From Agrypnia vestita (Eukaryota; Arthropoda; Insecta; Trichoptera; Phryganeidae), in the NCBI GenBank assembly GCA_016648135.1, contig JADDOH010010920.1, positions 1-64,000 on the forward strand: a stretch of 64,000 nt of DNA, in the 5' to 3' direction. This document shows, one piece after another, positions 34,675-45,071 of this stretch. The notes beneath the pieces are model-generated. The model had not been told where the DNA came from and ran no database searches. It worked only from the letters and a program-made list of their open reading frames with translations. A program made the position numbers and the translations under genes. Positions within the stretch are counted from its first letter, which is position 1; every line of letters starts with the position of its first letter.

Positions 34675-35088
34675 TATATGCTGGCAGAAGAGGAACGAAT
34701 GTAGACTGAATGCAGTGGAGATGAGATCCCTTAGACGTATGTGTGACGTAAGATATTTGGAATGAATGTAAAACTAAACTTAGCATAATTAATAGAATTA
34801 AAAAAAGAGTCGCCCAGATGGTTTAGGCATGTTGAGCGAATGAATGAGGAAATAATGCTAAGAAAGACATGTAATGCATGTGTTGATGGAGCCAGAAAGA
34901 GAGGGCGACCACGGAGGACGTGGCATGACCAGATCAACCAGATACTATAATATGGTCCCGTTAGAAGTCTCAACAACCGGCGAGCTTGTGGATGAGGCGA
35001 GAGTTGCTTGTCAGGACAGAAGAGTGTGGCGCTCTATACTCTCTGCCTACCCCGAAGATGAAATGGCGTGACGGTAAGTAAGTAAGTA
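34675..35088 (+). mobile_element. RTE-like LINE 3' end, copy 5, with (GTAA)n tail
   Basis: Plus strand carries the KRGRPRRTWHDQINQIL block (34890-34945), SLNNRRACG, and the conserved 3' end 'ctctgcctaccccgaagatg', finishing in 'gtaagtaagtaagta' (35071-35085). This copy shows the family's terminus best. Upstream RT is degenerate. Confidence 0.8.
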
Positions 35089-35089
35089 C

Positions 35090-35575
35090 TTTTTATATGA
35101 TTTTATGATCTATGAACTGAAATACGGGACACCAACTGAAACTGTATACCGTATAACACAACAATTAAACATCGAAAAAAATCGAAACACTTAAAATCAT
35201 TCACAAACTAGCAATTGGTGAAATACAAGACGAAGACATAAAATTAGACAAAATACACGAAAAACACCAACACAACACTAGAATGGCTCAAAACTATCAC
35301 ATAACACACGCCAAATCAAAAACAGGACAATCCCGACTAATTTGCAACGGACTAAAACTGTACACTGACCTGCCACAACAGACCAAACAACTGACCACTG
35401 ACAAATTCAAAACAGATGTGACAAAAATATTAAAACTCGGCCAACTATAAAAAAGTGCCCTTGTATCTAAATTATATTATTATATTTTCTTATATTGAAT
35501 CATGTAAAAATGTTACCCATAAACCTCTTAGGTTTCCATTACTTTTTAAATTAAATAAAAATAGATATTAATCTA
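35090..35575 (+). mobile_element. CR1/Jockey-like LINE C-terminal fragment
   Basis: A frame open from about 35185 to the stop at 35447-35449 reads LKIIHKLAIGEIQDEDIKL, RMAQNYHITHA, GLKLYTDLPQQTKQL and ends DVTKILKLGQL. The layout matches the last 80-90 residues of CR1/Jockey/L2-type ORF2 (a Y-x-x-LP motif, then a final basic helix). The 3' end is an A-rich 'taaattaaataaaaat'. It abuts copy 5 of the RTE-like LINE. Confidence 0.65.
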
Positions 35576-36149
35576 ATTGTCACAAAAAAGGTCAACTGGA
35601 ACGAACAGTGCTAATGATAAGTGCTTTTCCATGTACTTATGGAGATTATTCAACGATTAAGCGTAACCGACGCAGGCACTTCATTTTAAGCAATTCGAGG
35701 TAGGCACACTTTCAAACATAGTTAAATGTATTTTTTTATTTTTAAAAAAATATACTTCCACTTTCACGGATCTTCAGACTCAAACCAAAGTCATCAAATG
35801 AAAATTACGAAAATAAAAATTTTGATATTGAAAGCTTATTAAGGCAGCCGTGGTGTTTATTTTCTTTGATGAAAAAACAACAAACGCAACACAACTCATA
35901 CATCCTATGTATATCCTGGTGAATGTTCACAAACATTTATTTTCTATTTATTCTATTCTATTATATTCTGCAAAGGGACAATGATTCCATGAATTTTGTT
36001 AGACCCCATAACAGTGCAATACTGAAAATCAAAGATTTTATCACGTGATGTGTCTAGGAGGTAAACGAAAACTTTAATTAATGATTTATTGATTATTATA
36101 ATTAATTATTTTCTCTTAACACTTTATTATTACTTGTTAAAGCTTTCGA
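35576..36149. other. AT-rich intergenic, nothing recognised
   Basis: No repeat partner or coding trace seen. Confidence 0.4.
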
Positions 36150-36480
36150 GAAAACTCTATTCAACTATCGCACGTAAAGTAAGTACTTCGCTTTATTTAT
36201 TGCCGCTCGGTTTACACTTGCGCTTGCCACACCGATCACTGCGGTGTCGCTAATATCACGCCGATTCAAATGTCAAAATAAACATGAAGCGCCACGGCAG
36301 TGATTCCGTCCTTTTTATACGAAACACGTTGGTTTTTCGAATGTTCTAGATTATTCTAAACATTTCTAGTGTTTACGATGATATTTCCATCGCTTACAGC
36401 CGCTTGTAGACGTTTTCCGGATGTTTGATAATCGCAGAGTGTTTTAAGGTGTCCTAGAGGGTTGCATATTGTTGATCCAA
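36150..36480 (-). mobile_element. LTR-like element, minus strand, with TATA box, poly(A) signal and HSE-like array
   Basis: Minus-strand TATAAAA is the complement of 36313-36319 and AATAAA the complement of 36192-36197, about 120 bases apart. Upstream of TATA, plus-strand 36339-36356 reads GAA-TTC-GAT-TTC in 5-bp phase. The sequence between ('gccgtggcgcttcatg') is GC-rich as in R/U5. Internal genes are absent. Confidence 0.45.
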
Positions 36481-36959
36481 AGTGACATATTAGAAGCAAT
36501 TCCTTTTGTTTAATATTTCGTTACAATAACTTCGTTATGCAAATTGAGAAGCAACAGAAAAGCGTTTCATTATAGTTTGAGATTTAAAAATATAAATTTT
36601 GTCATCTTAAAATTGCAAGCTAAATGGCGTGTTATACGAGTTTCCGACAGATTTTTTAATGGCTTCGTCTGACTCACATCGCGATTAAAGTGGCATTGAG
36701 CGATCACCCTTTCGCAAGTTTAAAAAAGTCTCTCCATTACATCTACCGATCAAAGAAAGGAACGAAAATTAACTTCAAATAAAAAAAATGGTAACTTCCT
36801 CAAAGTCAACCATTTTCAGTATACGTGACATAGTAAGTGAGCGAATTCATAACTTTTCTTCTCCCTTGCACTGTCCCAACTCATTTCGGCTCTTCTCGTT
36901 CTCAGGCTGTATCTTCTTCGATTCTGGGTATCGCTTTCATCCAGGCTGTTTCTCTGTGA
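36481..36959. other. Intergenic, nothing recognised
   Basis: Mixed composition and no assignable frame. Confidence 0.35.
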
Positions 36960-37120
36960 GCTTTAAGTGATCCAGGAGTTCTTTGATCTTCCTCTCGATG
37001 CCAGTCTATGAAGCACAGGTGGTCTGTCTTATGTTCCCACACCATCTCAACTGTCGTTCCTCCAGCTTACTGTTAACTACCACGAATGTGTGAACTTTTA
37101 ATCCTTTCTTCTGCCGACCA
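36960..37120 (-). mobile_element. Short LINE fragment
   Basis: Minus-strand 37075-36970 reads VVVNSKLEERQLRWCGNIRQ, TTCAS, stop, TGIERKIKELLDHLK. The ER/KLRWxGxI pattern is the C-terminal block of RTE-like ORFs. Only about 50 codons remain. Confidence 0.5.
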
Positions 37121-37259
37121 TTTAAGCATTCGCACTTCTGCCGTTTCGAGTTTCGATAGCGAATTCATAACATTCTTGTGTAAATAAATTTCGTACTTAT
37201 AATTTCGAATATCATATTCTCCCTCTTTCTTTTTTGTTTGGTTTTATTGACTAAGAGGG

Positions 37260-37640
37260 CGTTTTTAACAGCCAGCAGCCAGAAAATGTAAATAATGGGA
37301 GCGGGCCAGCACCGATTTGCTAGCAAAAAAGGCGCGAATACGAAGCAAGATCGGCCGTCTTCCGCGCGATGGTGGAAGAGAAACCCTCGAAATACGGGAA
37401 CCTTTTTTTCCGGTTCGTGCTGCGGGTGAATGACTTACGCACCAAACACAATGGCGGATTTATGAGAAGGGTCGGTTATTTTGAAATACTCATTTTTAAT
37501 CTCACGAACGCACCGCGGCTAATCTTTTATGCGGTGAAGCTGGGCCCAACCCCTTTGCGAAGCTTCCGTCAAAAGTTTATTATGAAAAGTATCACAATTA
37601 AAACCATAAACATTGCCTTTTTATCCGAGCACTGGTAATT
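37260..37640. other. Higher-GC single-copy island
   Basis: Clear composition step against the flanks. An 89-codon plus frame (37369-37638) covers it but shows no domain and no splice context I trust. Regulatory DNA or an unrecognised exon. Confidence 0.35.
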
Positions 37641-37699
37641 CGGTATTTATGAAAACTTTTTTCCAGAGATTAACAATAAAATGTGTTTATCACATTCTA

Positions 37700-38196
37700 T
37701 TTGTGGAAGTAGTTAGTTATTATTATAGAACTCGACAAATTGTAACATTTCATCGCCAGAATTCCAGTACTTATTATCAGTTAAATGCTATATTTAGTAG
37801 AATATTAAAAACTGTTTATGAATTTGGTGGTATGGTTGACGTATTCAATGACAGTCTGGTGAAAATAAAGTTTATACTTAAAGAAACAATGTTATTTCTT
37901 TACTAACTGCTGTTAACATATACATGTAATATATACTTTTTTATACACATTACTGCTCCGTACTTTATATTCCTATATTTTAAATTTTTATTTTTATTTT
38001 TATACTCATATTTTATTGCTCATACCTGATACTTTCACTGCTTATACCTTTTATTGCTTTTTATACTTTATATTCATATATTTTATGTATTACTGCTTAT
38101 TTACGATATTGTACATTAATATACTTTTTGATTTTATGTATTATTTTTTTATGTAAAAGCCTGTAATGTGCGTAAAAAAGTAAATAAATAAATTAT
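37700..38196 (+). mobile_element. CR1/Jockey-like LINE 3' end
   Basis: The frame ending at 37906 (IFSRILKTVYEFGGMVDVFN, DSLVKIKFILKETM) has the D-V/I-F-x-x-S and final helix of CR1/Jockey ORF2 C-termini. A 3' UTR follows and ends 'tgtaaaagcctgtaatgtgc' and 'aaataaataaatt' (38180-38194), parallel to the tail at 6955-7002. Assignment rests on a short weak match. Confidence 0.5.
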
Positions 38197-38486
38197 TTTT
38201 AAGATTTTGTGGATCACGAAGTTAAGAGCGACTGAAAAGGGGTCGGTTGTATCAACTTTGTTTCTAGTGATAGTTAAGTTTGCGGCATATATTTCTGCGT
38301 TATCTACCAATCAACAACCCGTTTTCATAAAAAAACTTATTATTACAAAGCAAGATGACACAATCAGCCCAATGACGTTAAACGGCTGAACGGAATATTT
38401 TCTGCAGAAGTGCAACACCAAATTATTAAAATACCGATGATGAAGATGCAAAACGTATGCGATATCTAATGTCATTCTAACGGTGA

Positions 38487-39000
38487 TCTATAGTAATAGT
38501 AGGTAATAATACGAGGCTAAAAGAATAACTCGAAAAGCAGTTGGCAAAATTAATGATCAAATTTAAAAGTGACGTACGAAACATAGAAAAAAAATATTAT
38601 TAAAAAATTTTGTTACAAACAAATATACCTACGTATTCGTAGATTATATCGTTATCTTAATTTTTATTTCCCGATTTTTTAAGAGCTTTTAGATTTCATG
38701 AAAAATTGGCTTGATATACGATAGGAAATCCATCATGTCCTTATGTTATTCTTAAATGTAGTAATAGTAGGTACTAATACAAGGCTAAAAGACTAACTAG
38801 AAAAACAATAAGCAAAATTAATGATCAAACTTAAAAGTTCCGTACGAAAGATAGAAAAAAAAATTGTTACAAACAAATAGACCTACGTATTCGTACATTA
38901 TATCGTTATCTTAATTTTTAATTCCTGATGTTTTAAGAGCTTTAAAATTTTCATGAAAAATTGGCGGATATACGATAGGAAATCCATCATATACTTACGT
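38487..39000. repeat. Diverged tandem duplication, unit about 265 bp
   Basis: 'gtaatagtaggta' at 38491 and 38759 begins two units that share 'aaaattaatgatcaaa', 'acctacgtattcgta', 'attatatcgttatcttaatt' and 'tatacgataggaaatccatc' in order. The second unit has a deletion of about 15 bases. No coding region. Confidence 0.8.
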
Positions 39001-39110
39001 TTTTCTTTCATTACTCAATTGGATACTTTTTTTTTAAGATGTGAGTTACAATTATTTTAGGCCTTGCTTGCTATGCACAAGTATTATAATTTACCTCAAT
39101 AGGAGTTCAG
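39001..39110. other. AT-rich spacer
   Basis: Nothing recognised. Confidence 0.4.
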
Positions 39111-39117
39111 GTATTCT

Positions 39118-39480
39118 ACTCTAGCTACTACCAGCTTTGTTGGAACGGGAGGGATTTGTCCTTGGAACTCCTGGAACCACGGGAAACCTCTCTCAGAAAG
39201 AGTCGGACCCAAGGGGACCTTCCTATACGTTCTTATAACTTTAGGCTTTTGTTTTTTTCGTTATTTGTTACTTTAAATGTCCTGACTATATTCTCTAAGA
39301 AAGATACCACCTCTGGTGATAAATCCTTATTGCTCTAGCTACTACCAGCTTTGTTGGAACGGGAGGGATCTGTCCGTGGAACTTGGAACTCCTTCACATT
39401 TGCCTATGTGGAGAGGGAACCACGGTAAACACAATTGGATACTCGCAGTCCTTGGTGCGACAGTCTTATCCCAAACATGT
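39118..39480. repeat. Direct repeat pair, 'ctctagctactaccagcttt'
   Basis: The string 'ctctagctactaccagcttt' and the following 'gttggaacgggagggat' occur at 39119 and 39333, about 214 bases apart, and both are followed by 'ggaacc' and 'acgg' pieces. Probably a local duplication inside an older element. Unclassified. Confidence 0.7.
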
Positions 39481-40205
39481 GTATTCTCAGTGTTATCATG
39501 AAATTTGTGGAAAACTAATCCAAGAGAAATATCTAATACAGTGACATTTTAATAGAATTTTAAACCAGTAGACAAAAAATAAATTTTATTATCTTATCTT
39601 ATAAATTTTATATCTTTTTTGTTTCGTAAATGTATACGGCTCCACGAGGAAACACTTTGTTTTTAAAGTTCTCAATTTCCGATAGTTTTCAGCATAAACT
39701 TTTGTTCTTTTTAATTAGTTGTTAGATTTAAGCATTTTTTAATATAGACTATCATAGAATCTATGTAGAACATTTACTAACAAGTATAGAATTTTGGAGA
39801 ATGTATTCTCTACCATTATTTCTCTCGATTTTTTAAAATATGTTTACGCTAAGTTAACTTATTTTTCTTCTAATATTTGCCCTGTGATCTGGGTATCTGA
39901 CTTTATATTAATCATGTTTATTGAATAGTTGTGTTCTGATTCATCTTATTAAATCACCGCACTGTAAGTTTTCTTGTTTTAGAAGCATTGTTTAGGTATA
40001 CGTTATAATTAACTCAAAACTCGACATACATCATTTTCACATTACTTATAATGTACGTGTATGAATACTGATATTTAATGATGTAATAGAAAAGGACGGA
40101 TCTCTTCTTCACTCACTCACAAAATACAAGCAAACTAGACAGTAAGTTACTTACACTAAAATCAAAATAAACATCATTTAAAAAAAATTCACAATACAAA
40201 CCCCA
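39481..40205. other. AT-rich intergenic, nothing recognised
   Basis: No gene or shared repeat found. Confidence 0.4.
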
Positions 40206-40209
40206 TTTA

Positions 40210-40756
40210 TACAGGGTTTTTTGTAAAACATTAATAACCTCGCAGGACTATATTCCTGCCTTGATTATGAGTCGAAAATGTTCAAGTTATTATGACCTAA
40301 TATCAATAGTTATGGAGATATGCGACATCAAAGTTTGTATTTTTTTCAATATTTCTGACTTATTTTTTTGTAAAATGTTGGACTATCATTACAGTAACTC
40401 ATATCGATTACGAAAAATTCATTCGTTTCAATACAAATTAAATAAAATGATAAAAACCCTGAAAAAATTCCAATTGGAATGTTTTCCAATTGGAATTCGA
40501 AGGTTTTTATATTTTTATTTGACTTGTATTAAAGGGAATGAATTTTTGATATTCGATATGAGTTACTGTAATGATAGTCCAACGTCGTACAAAAAATAAA
40601 TCAGAAATATTGAAAAAAAAATGCAAACTTTGATGTCGCATATCTCCTTAACTATTGATATTAGGTCATAATAGCTTGAACATTTTCGACTCATAATCAA
40701 GGCAGGAATATAATCCTGCAAGGTTATTAATGTTTTATAAATAACCCTGTATATTA
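40210..40756. mobile_element. DNA element with about 200-bp terminal inverted repeats (repeat 'T' relative)
   Basis: Left arm 40211-40410 ('tacagggttttttgtaaaac' ... 'ggactatcattacagtaact') is matched in inverse by 40553-40755. The ends read TACAGGGTT and AACCCTGTA with flanking TA. Arms share blocks with the T repeats at 3530-4205 and 9050-9720. The 112-codon frame inside runs across both arms and is an artefact of the palindrome. Confidence 0.8.
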
Positions 40757-41079
40757 TATACTCAACTATTTCTTTAAAAAATTGGAGGTATTAAGCGCTT
40801 AAATCATTGTTTTTTAATCTGAGATCATTTCTATTATCACGTATCTCAACTAACCAATGACAAATAACAAAACGGTCAAAAATAAAAATAAATTGAAAAA
40901 TAGTATTATCAACTTTATAAGTTCATCAATGCAGACGAAATATTTTATAAGGATACTTACTACCCGTGTTTTTTTATTCAGTTAGTTCTTTCCCTGCCAT
41001 TCCCGATAATCGAGAGTTTATAGAAAATAAAACACAACGTCATAAGTAAGAAAACGGCCATTTCAAGAAAGTAGAAAGA
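40757..41079. other. AT-rich spacer
   Basis: Nothing recognised. Confidence 0.4.
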
Positions 41080-41634
41080 TCACGTTTCCCGACAAAGGGA
41101 ATTGACTTTATTTCCCGTGCATCCACTCCCGCGTAACAAAATGATGGATTGCCATGTCGGCAGATTTTAGCATTTCATCGTGGTTTTCTCGCTTCCCTCT
41201 GCCCTGCTCTGCTCTCCACTCTTCCCCTACACACACACACACACTTTTTCCTATTCCATCTGTCCTGAGGGGGCGTCTCCCCCGGGACACGGCCTTTGTT
41301 CTTACATCCATCGCAACTGTAGCAGAATTATTAACGAGGAAATGAGAATTCTTAAGATAAATTCGCTTAATTTTTCTTTTTTATTGCTGTTGGCGCGCTT
41401 TTTTAACGTGATACGCCATCTTGTGTCAGAAAACTATCGCGCATTTATGCTTATTCACAAATACCGACGACTTACTGTATGCTTACGGTATCATGACAGA
41501 CATGTTTTGTGGCTGCTAGAAAATGCTGTGATACAACATTGAACGTGAAAGATAAAAAGCGGTCATTGGAGCTATGCCGTGTAAATAGGCACAGCTCCAG
41601 GGAGATAAATTGTCCGTGCAAAGGACACCGTCTT
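41080..41634. other. Higher-GC single-copy island with short (CA)n
   Basis: Composition is higher in GC than the flanks. A (CA)n run lies at 41230-41246. Frames on both strands overlap and none has a domain I know. Possible conserved non-coding DNA. Confidence 0.35.
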
Positions 41635-41636
41635 TA

Positions 41637-42391
41637 AGAGGCCCCAGTACACGATTTTCGTATTTGCTCTCGATTTTGCTAAATTTAACGTAAACTTATT
41701 AAATCATTTTGCAAAACCCATAGCAAAACATTATTTTAATCAATTTTATTATGATAGATCCATTTACTTTTGAAGCATTTCTTTAAAAAAATATGAACAA
41801 ATATATTAGTATAACATCAAAAAAATTATAACCTTGAAACATTATTTTAGTTTTCATGCAATTATCTTTGGTACACTTAATCTCATACATATTCAAATAA
41901 AGACCAAATATTGTATTTTCAAATTGATTTATATAGTTCGAAGAAGAAGTGGTGCTATTCAGACATTAATTTTTCGAAAAATTGTTAAATATACCGTTTT
42001 AAAAAAGAAAAAAATTAAACGTTCTTTTTCCTATATTGCAATATCCATAAATCCATTAAAACATCGATTATTTTAATTAAATTTTACATGCGTACTATGA
42101 AAATTTTACTGTCATTAATATAAAAATATTCAAAAACTTATACCTCATACTCAAGAATTCGAATTAATTAAATCGTATAGTCTGTTAAAAGATCATTTTT
42201 CTTTCAAAATCTTCGATTAGACTGTCTAACTATAACAATATATTCGGATATGCTTCAAGAGTAAATGGATCTATCATAATAAAATTAATTAAAAGCCTAT
42301 TTAGCTATGGGTTTTGCAAAATGATTTAAGAAGTTTACGTTAAATTTAGCAAAATCGAGAGCAAATACGAAAATCGTGTACTGGGGCCTCC
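41637..42391. mobile_element. TIR element, TTA-flanked (PIF/Harbinger-like MITE)
   Basis: Terminal inverted repeats of about 140 bp: left 'gaggccccagtacacgattt' from 41638, right the exact complement ending at 42390, extending through 'gctctcgattttgctaaatt' and 'gatccattta'. TTA at 41634-41636 and 42392-42394 flanks it as a 3-bp duplication, as in PIF/Harbinger elements. No transposase. The 80-codon frame inside has no known domain. Confidence 0.7.
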
Positions 42392-42809
42392 TTAGCCTTA
42401 GCCTTAGCCTTATCTGATGGCAACCAGAGTACCGGGTCACAAATGGACCCCTTGCTCTTTCATCATGATGTGTCAGTAAAGAGCTTTCTTTACTTCTTTA
42501 TTTCACTTATAATTGGGGTCTCTTAACAAGTCAATCAAGACAATGTCAGACCCAAAACCACCCAAAATGACATCAACTGACTTACCAAATGGCTGGAACC
42601 TGATCTCCTTGCACTGCGGCGTTCCTCCCGTACAATTATTTATTTTAATTTCCTTAATTCGATAGGCGCGCTGTTGTCTTGCACCTGAAGGTAATGCGGC
42701 GGTCTAGGTGTTCAATTCGCGTGCTGGCGCGAACAGATTAAGCGCAGCGGCGTGATTCACTCACGATTAGCGGCAATATTATAAATATGAATGCACTGGC
42801 GAGATTTAT
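42392..42809. other. Intergenic; short (CCTTAG)n
   Basis: Four units of CCTTAG at about 42390-42412 adjoin the TIR element. This is too short and the wrong sequence to be telomeric TTAGG. The rest is unassigned, moderately GC-rich. Confidence 0.4.
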
Positions 42810-42994
42810 TAAAGCCTCAGATCCACATGCTTATTTAGTGACACGTGAGCATGCGCAGTATCGACCTTCTCTAGGCCTTGCTTATTAGTGGCGTGTGTGT
42901 ACGCACATTGCTAGTAACGAGCATGCCACTAGCCGTATAACCGCCGGTTGATTTATGAGCATGCCACTAAGTGGCATGTGTATCTGTACCTTAA
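42810..42994. mobile_element. GCATGC-rich TTAA-flanked element, short copy
   Basis: Begins after TTAA with 'agcctcagatccacatgctt' and ends 'gcatgtgtatctgtacc' before TTAA. It shares 'agcatgcgcagtatcgacct' and 'ccgccggttgatttatgagc' with the longer copy at 45072-45853. Many 'agcatgccact'/'agtggcatg' units. No coding sequence, so it is a MITE-like deletion derivative. Confidence 0.75.
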
Positions 42995-43550
42995 GTTATA
43001 TAAAAAGGATGCGGTGCGTAAAAACGTCACAGGCGGCGCTCCAAGGTCAGAAAGCGAAGTGAGCGCTGTCATGCTCATGCGACATCTGTTGTCGCGTCCC
43101 AAGGCATCTAGCCAGGGGAGAGTCACTCCGGATGGTCTCAGGTCGAACAAACGGCGCGTTCGACAAGACAAACAAAAATAGAGTAGGTACCTAATCCTTC
43201 GCACAAACAGAACTTTTGTCAATTATAACATGGATAGGTACTCAGATTTAGTAGTTTTGTAACCAATTTAGACGCTGTAACGGTAAAAACATTAAAATTT
43301 CACAGATGACTGTTTGTTTGAAATATTCAAATACTTATAATCATCACGGGGATAATAACTATCTTCTTATTACAGGGTATAAAAATTGACAGCGATGAAC
43401 TAAGGCCCTTCAATAGAAAATTGGATTGGGAATCACAGCGTTTAATGCACATTGATTTGTGCAGTTAAAATATTTATTATTGCTTAATTAAATCCTAAAG
43501 TAAAAAAAAATTTTTACAATAGACTACTATAATAAACTTTAATAAACTAC
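42995..43550. other. Unassigned; GC-richer at 43005-43170
   Basis: Frames on both strands (77 and 89 codons) overlap the GC-richer part and no domain was recognised. The remainder is AT-rich. Confidence 0.35.
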
Positions 43551-43554
43551 AATA

Positions 43555-43650
43555 AACTACCAACACGCCGTTTCCCCGTGGAAGTAAGCAGAGAGGATAA
43601 AGCGCCTCTCTTCTGTCCTGACACACAACTCTCGCCTTATATACATTCAA
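43555..43650 (-). mobile_element. RTE-like LINE 3' terminal fragment, copy 6
   Basis: 'acacgccgtttccccgtgga' and 'gcagagaggataaagcgcc' match the family's 3' end. About 90 bp only. Confidence 0.6.
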
Positions 43651-44104
43651 AAGGTTTTGAAAACACTGATTAAAATAAAAAATTGTTAATGTTGTCTTAT
43701 TATTTACCTTTGATAACCAATTATTATCTTTGTATACTTACATAAAAAATAACGTAATTAAAGTTAATTCTTAGTATGCGCTCACGCGTCCAGCGGGCGG
43801 CCATTTGTTTCTGGGTAATCCTAAGAATTTTTGTTAAAATTCGGGGCAAGCGAGTTGTTAAAACATATTATATTGTATCGCTCATATGTTGTGCTTTTTC
43901 AATCTTCTTCTGTATTCCAAGAATGAAAAAAACATTGTAAGTTGGCTGGTTACACCTCGACACAGAAAAACCAATACCGGCGATTTTACAACAGGGCTAC
44001 ATGGGAGAATTTTGCACCCGGGACAACAGTTTAAATTAATTATTTAAACAAGCAAACAGAATGCAGTCACGTAAAATTCTTGGATGATTCGCTCGCATTA
44101 TTTT
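43651..44104. other. Intergenic, nothing recognised
   Basis: No repeat partner or coding trace. Confidence 0.4.
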
Positions 44105-44395
44105 AATAAAATAAAAAACTAACCCATCAAAACCAAGTTTTTATTACACTCCCTTTCTCATTTAATCAGGTAGGAAAAAACCATTAAATTTTTTAAAAAT
44201 CCGAAATTATTTTACTATAATTATTACATTAACGAACATAACGAAAATTTGTTAGATCATTTTTATCGTCGCCACGAGTCTGCTTGCAAAGTTTCAGCTC
44301 GATTGGATCACGGGAAAGGGGTTAAAAATCGATCCAAAGTTTTTCCGGCAGACAACAGACCGCAGACGCTACGAGCTAAAAGAAAGGGACTAAAA
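44105..44395 (-). repeat. Repeat family 'R1', copy 8 (internally deleted)
   Basis: Carries both R1 ends, 'aaaccaagtttttattacac' with 'tccctttctc' on the left and 'cgtcgccacgagtctgcttg', 'agctcgattggatcacggga' on the right. The middle, including the 'gacgttatcgg' segment, is missing. Confidence 0.75.
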
Positions 44396-44524
44396 ATAAT
44401 TGTGCTCGTAATTTAAAAATTACTGATACCCACTGATATATCCTTGTTATCCGCCGTGCAAATATACACCTAGTTAACACTTTACTGTGCCCTTTAAACA
44501 TCTTAAGGTGAATTATATAACAAA

Positions 44525-45045
44525 TTATGAAATAAAATACTGAACTTTGTTTTTATTTCCACTATTTTATATTTGAGACTTGTTACACTAAATGTTTCGG
44601 AAACATCCGTTTCCTTCTTCAGGTGAGTTAAGACTGAGGTATGTGGGAGTGGTTGTCTGATGTGTGGGTTGTGGATTCAGTAGAAGTGGAGAGTGTATCT
44701 AGGTGGTGGGAGATCGGGAACATTGTAAGAAGGGGTGATGTGAAGGGTCGTACTTGATTATTGATTATTTTTTTGGTTGTGTTTAGGTTTTTATGAATTT
44801 CAAGTGTTTCTAAATTATTTTGTTTTAGGCTGTGTATTTATGTAGGATGTGTATTTTTGTATTGTTGAATGTGTGGTTATTTTCTATAATATGATTAGAA
44901 TAATATTCTGGAAAGTTATGATTTGTGAGGCACCTTTTGTGTTCTTTAAATCTTGTTTCTATTGATCTGCCTGTCCGACCTATATATGTCTCAAATATAA
45001 AATAGTGTTTCTCAAATATAAAAGTTCAGTGTTTTATTTCATAAT
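44525..45045 (-). mobile_element. Penelope-like element remnant: GIY-YIG nuclease end plus hammerhead-like hairpin
   Basis: Minus-strand reading from about 45000 gives YIGRTGRSIETRFKEHKRC, LTNHNFPEYYSNHIIENNHT, NNTKIHILHKYT, then (after a break) NTLEIHKNLNTTKKIINN. This is the YIG half of a GIY-YIG domain followed by the R-F-x-EH and H-x-x-E-x-x-H blocks of PLE proteins. At 44594-44622 the strand reads CTGAAGA, GGAAAC/GTTTCC stem, GAAAC. The outer flanks 44525-44578 and 45003-45040 are inverted copies of one another. The RT is absent. Confidence 0.85.
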
Positions 45046-45071
45046 TTTTTTATAATGGATTTCCACAAGGT

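Noticed and set aside
40261..40599. 112-codon protein
   Set aside because: It runs through both arms of an inverted-repeat element and has no domain.
42390..42412. Interstitial telomeric repeat
   Set aside because: Four CCTTAG units only, not the insect TTAGG repeat.
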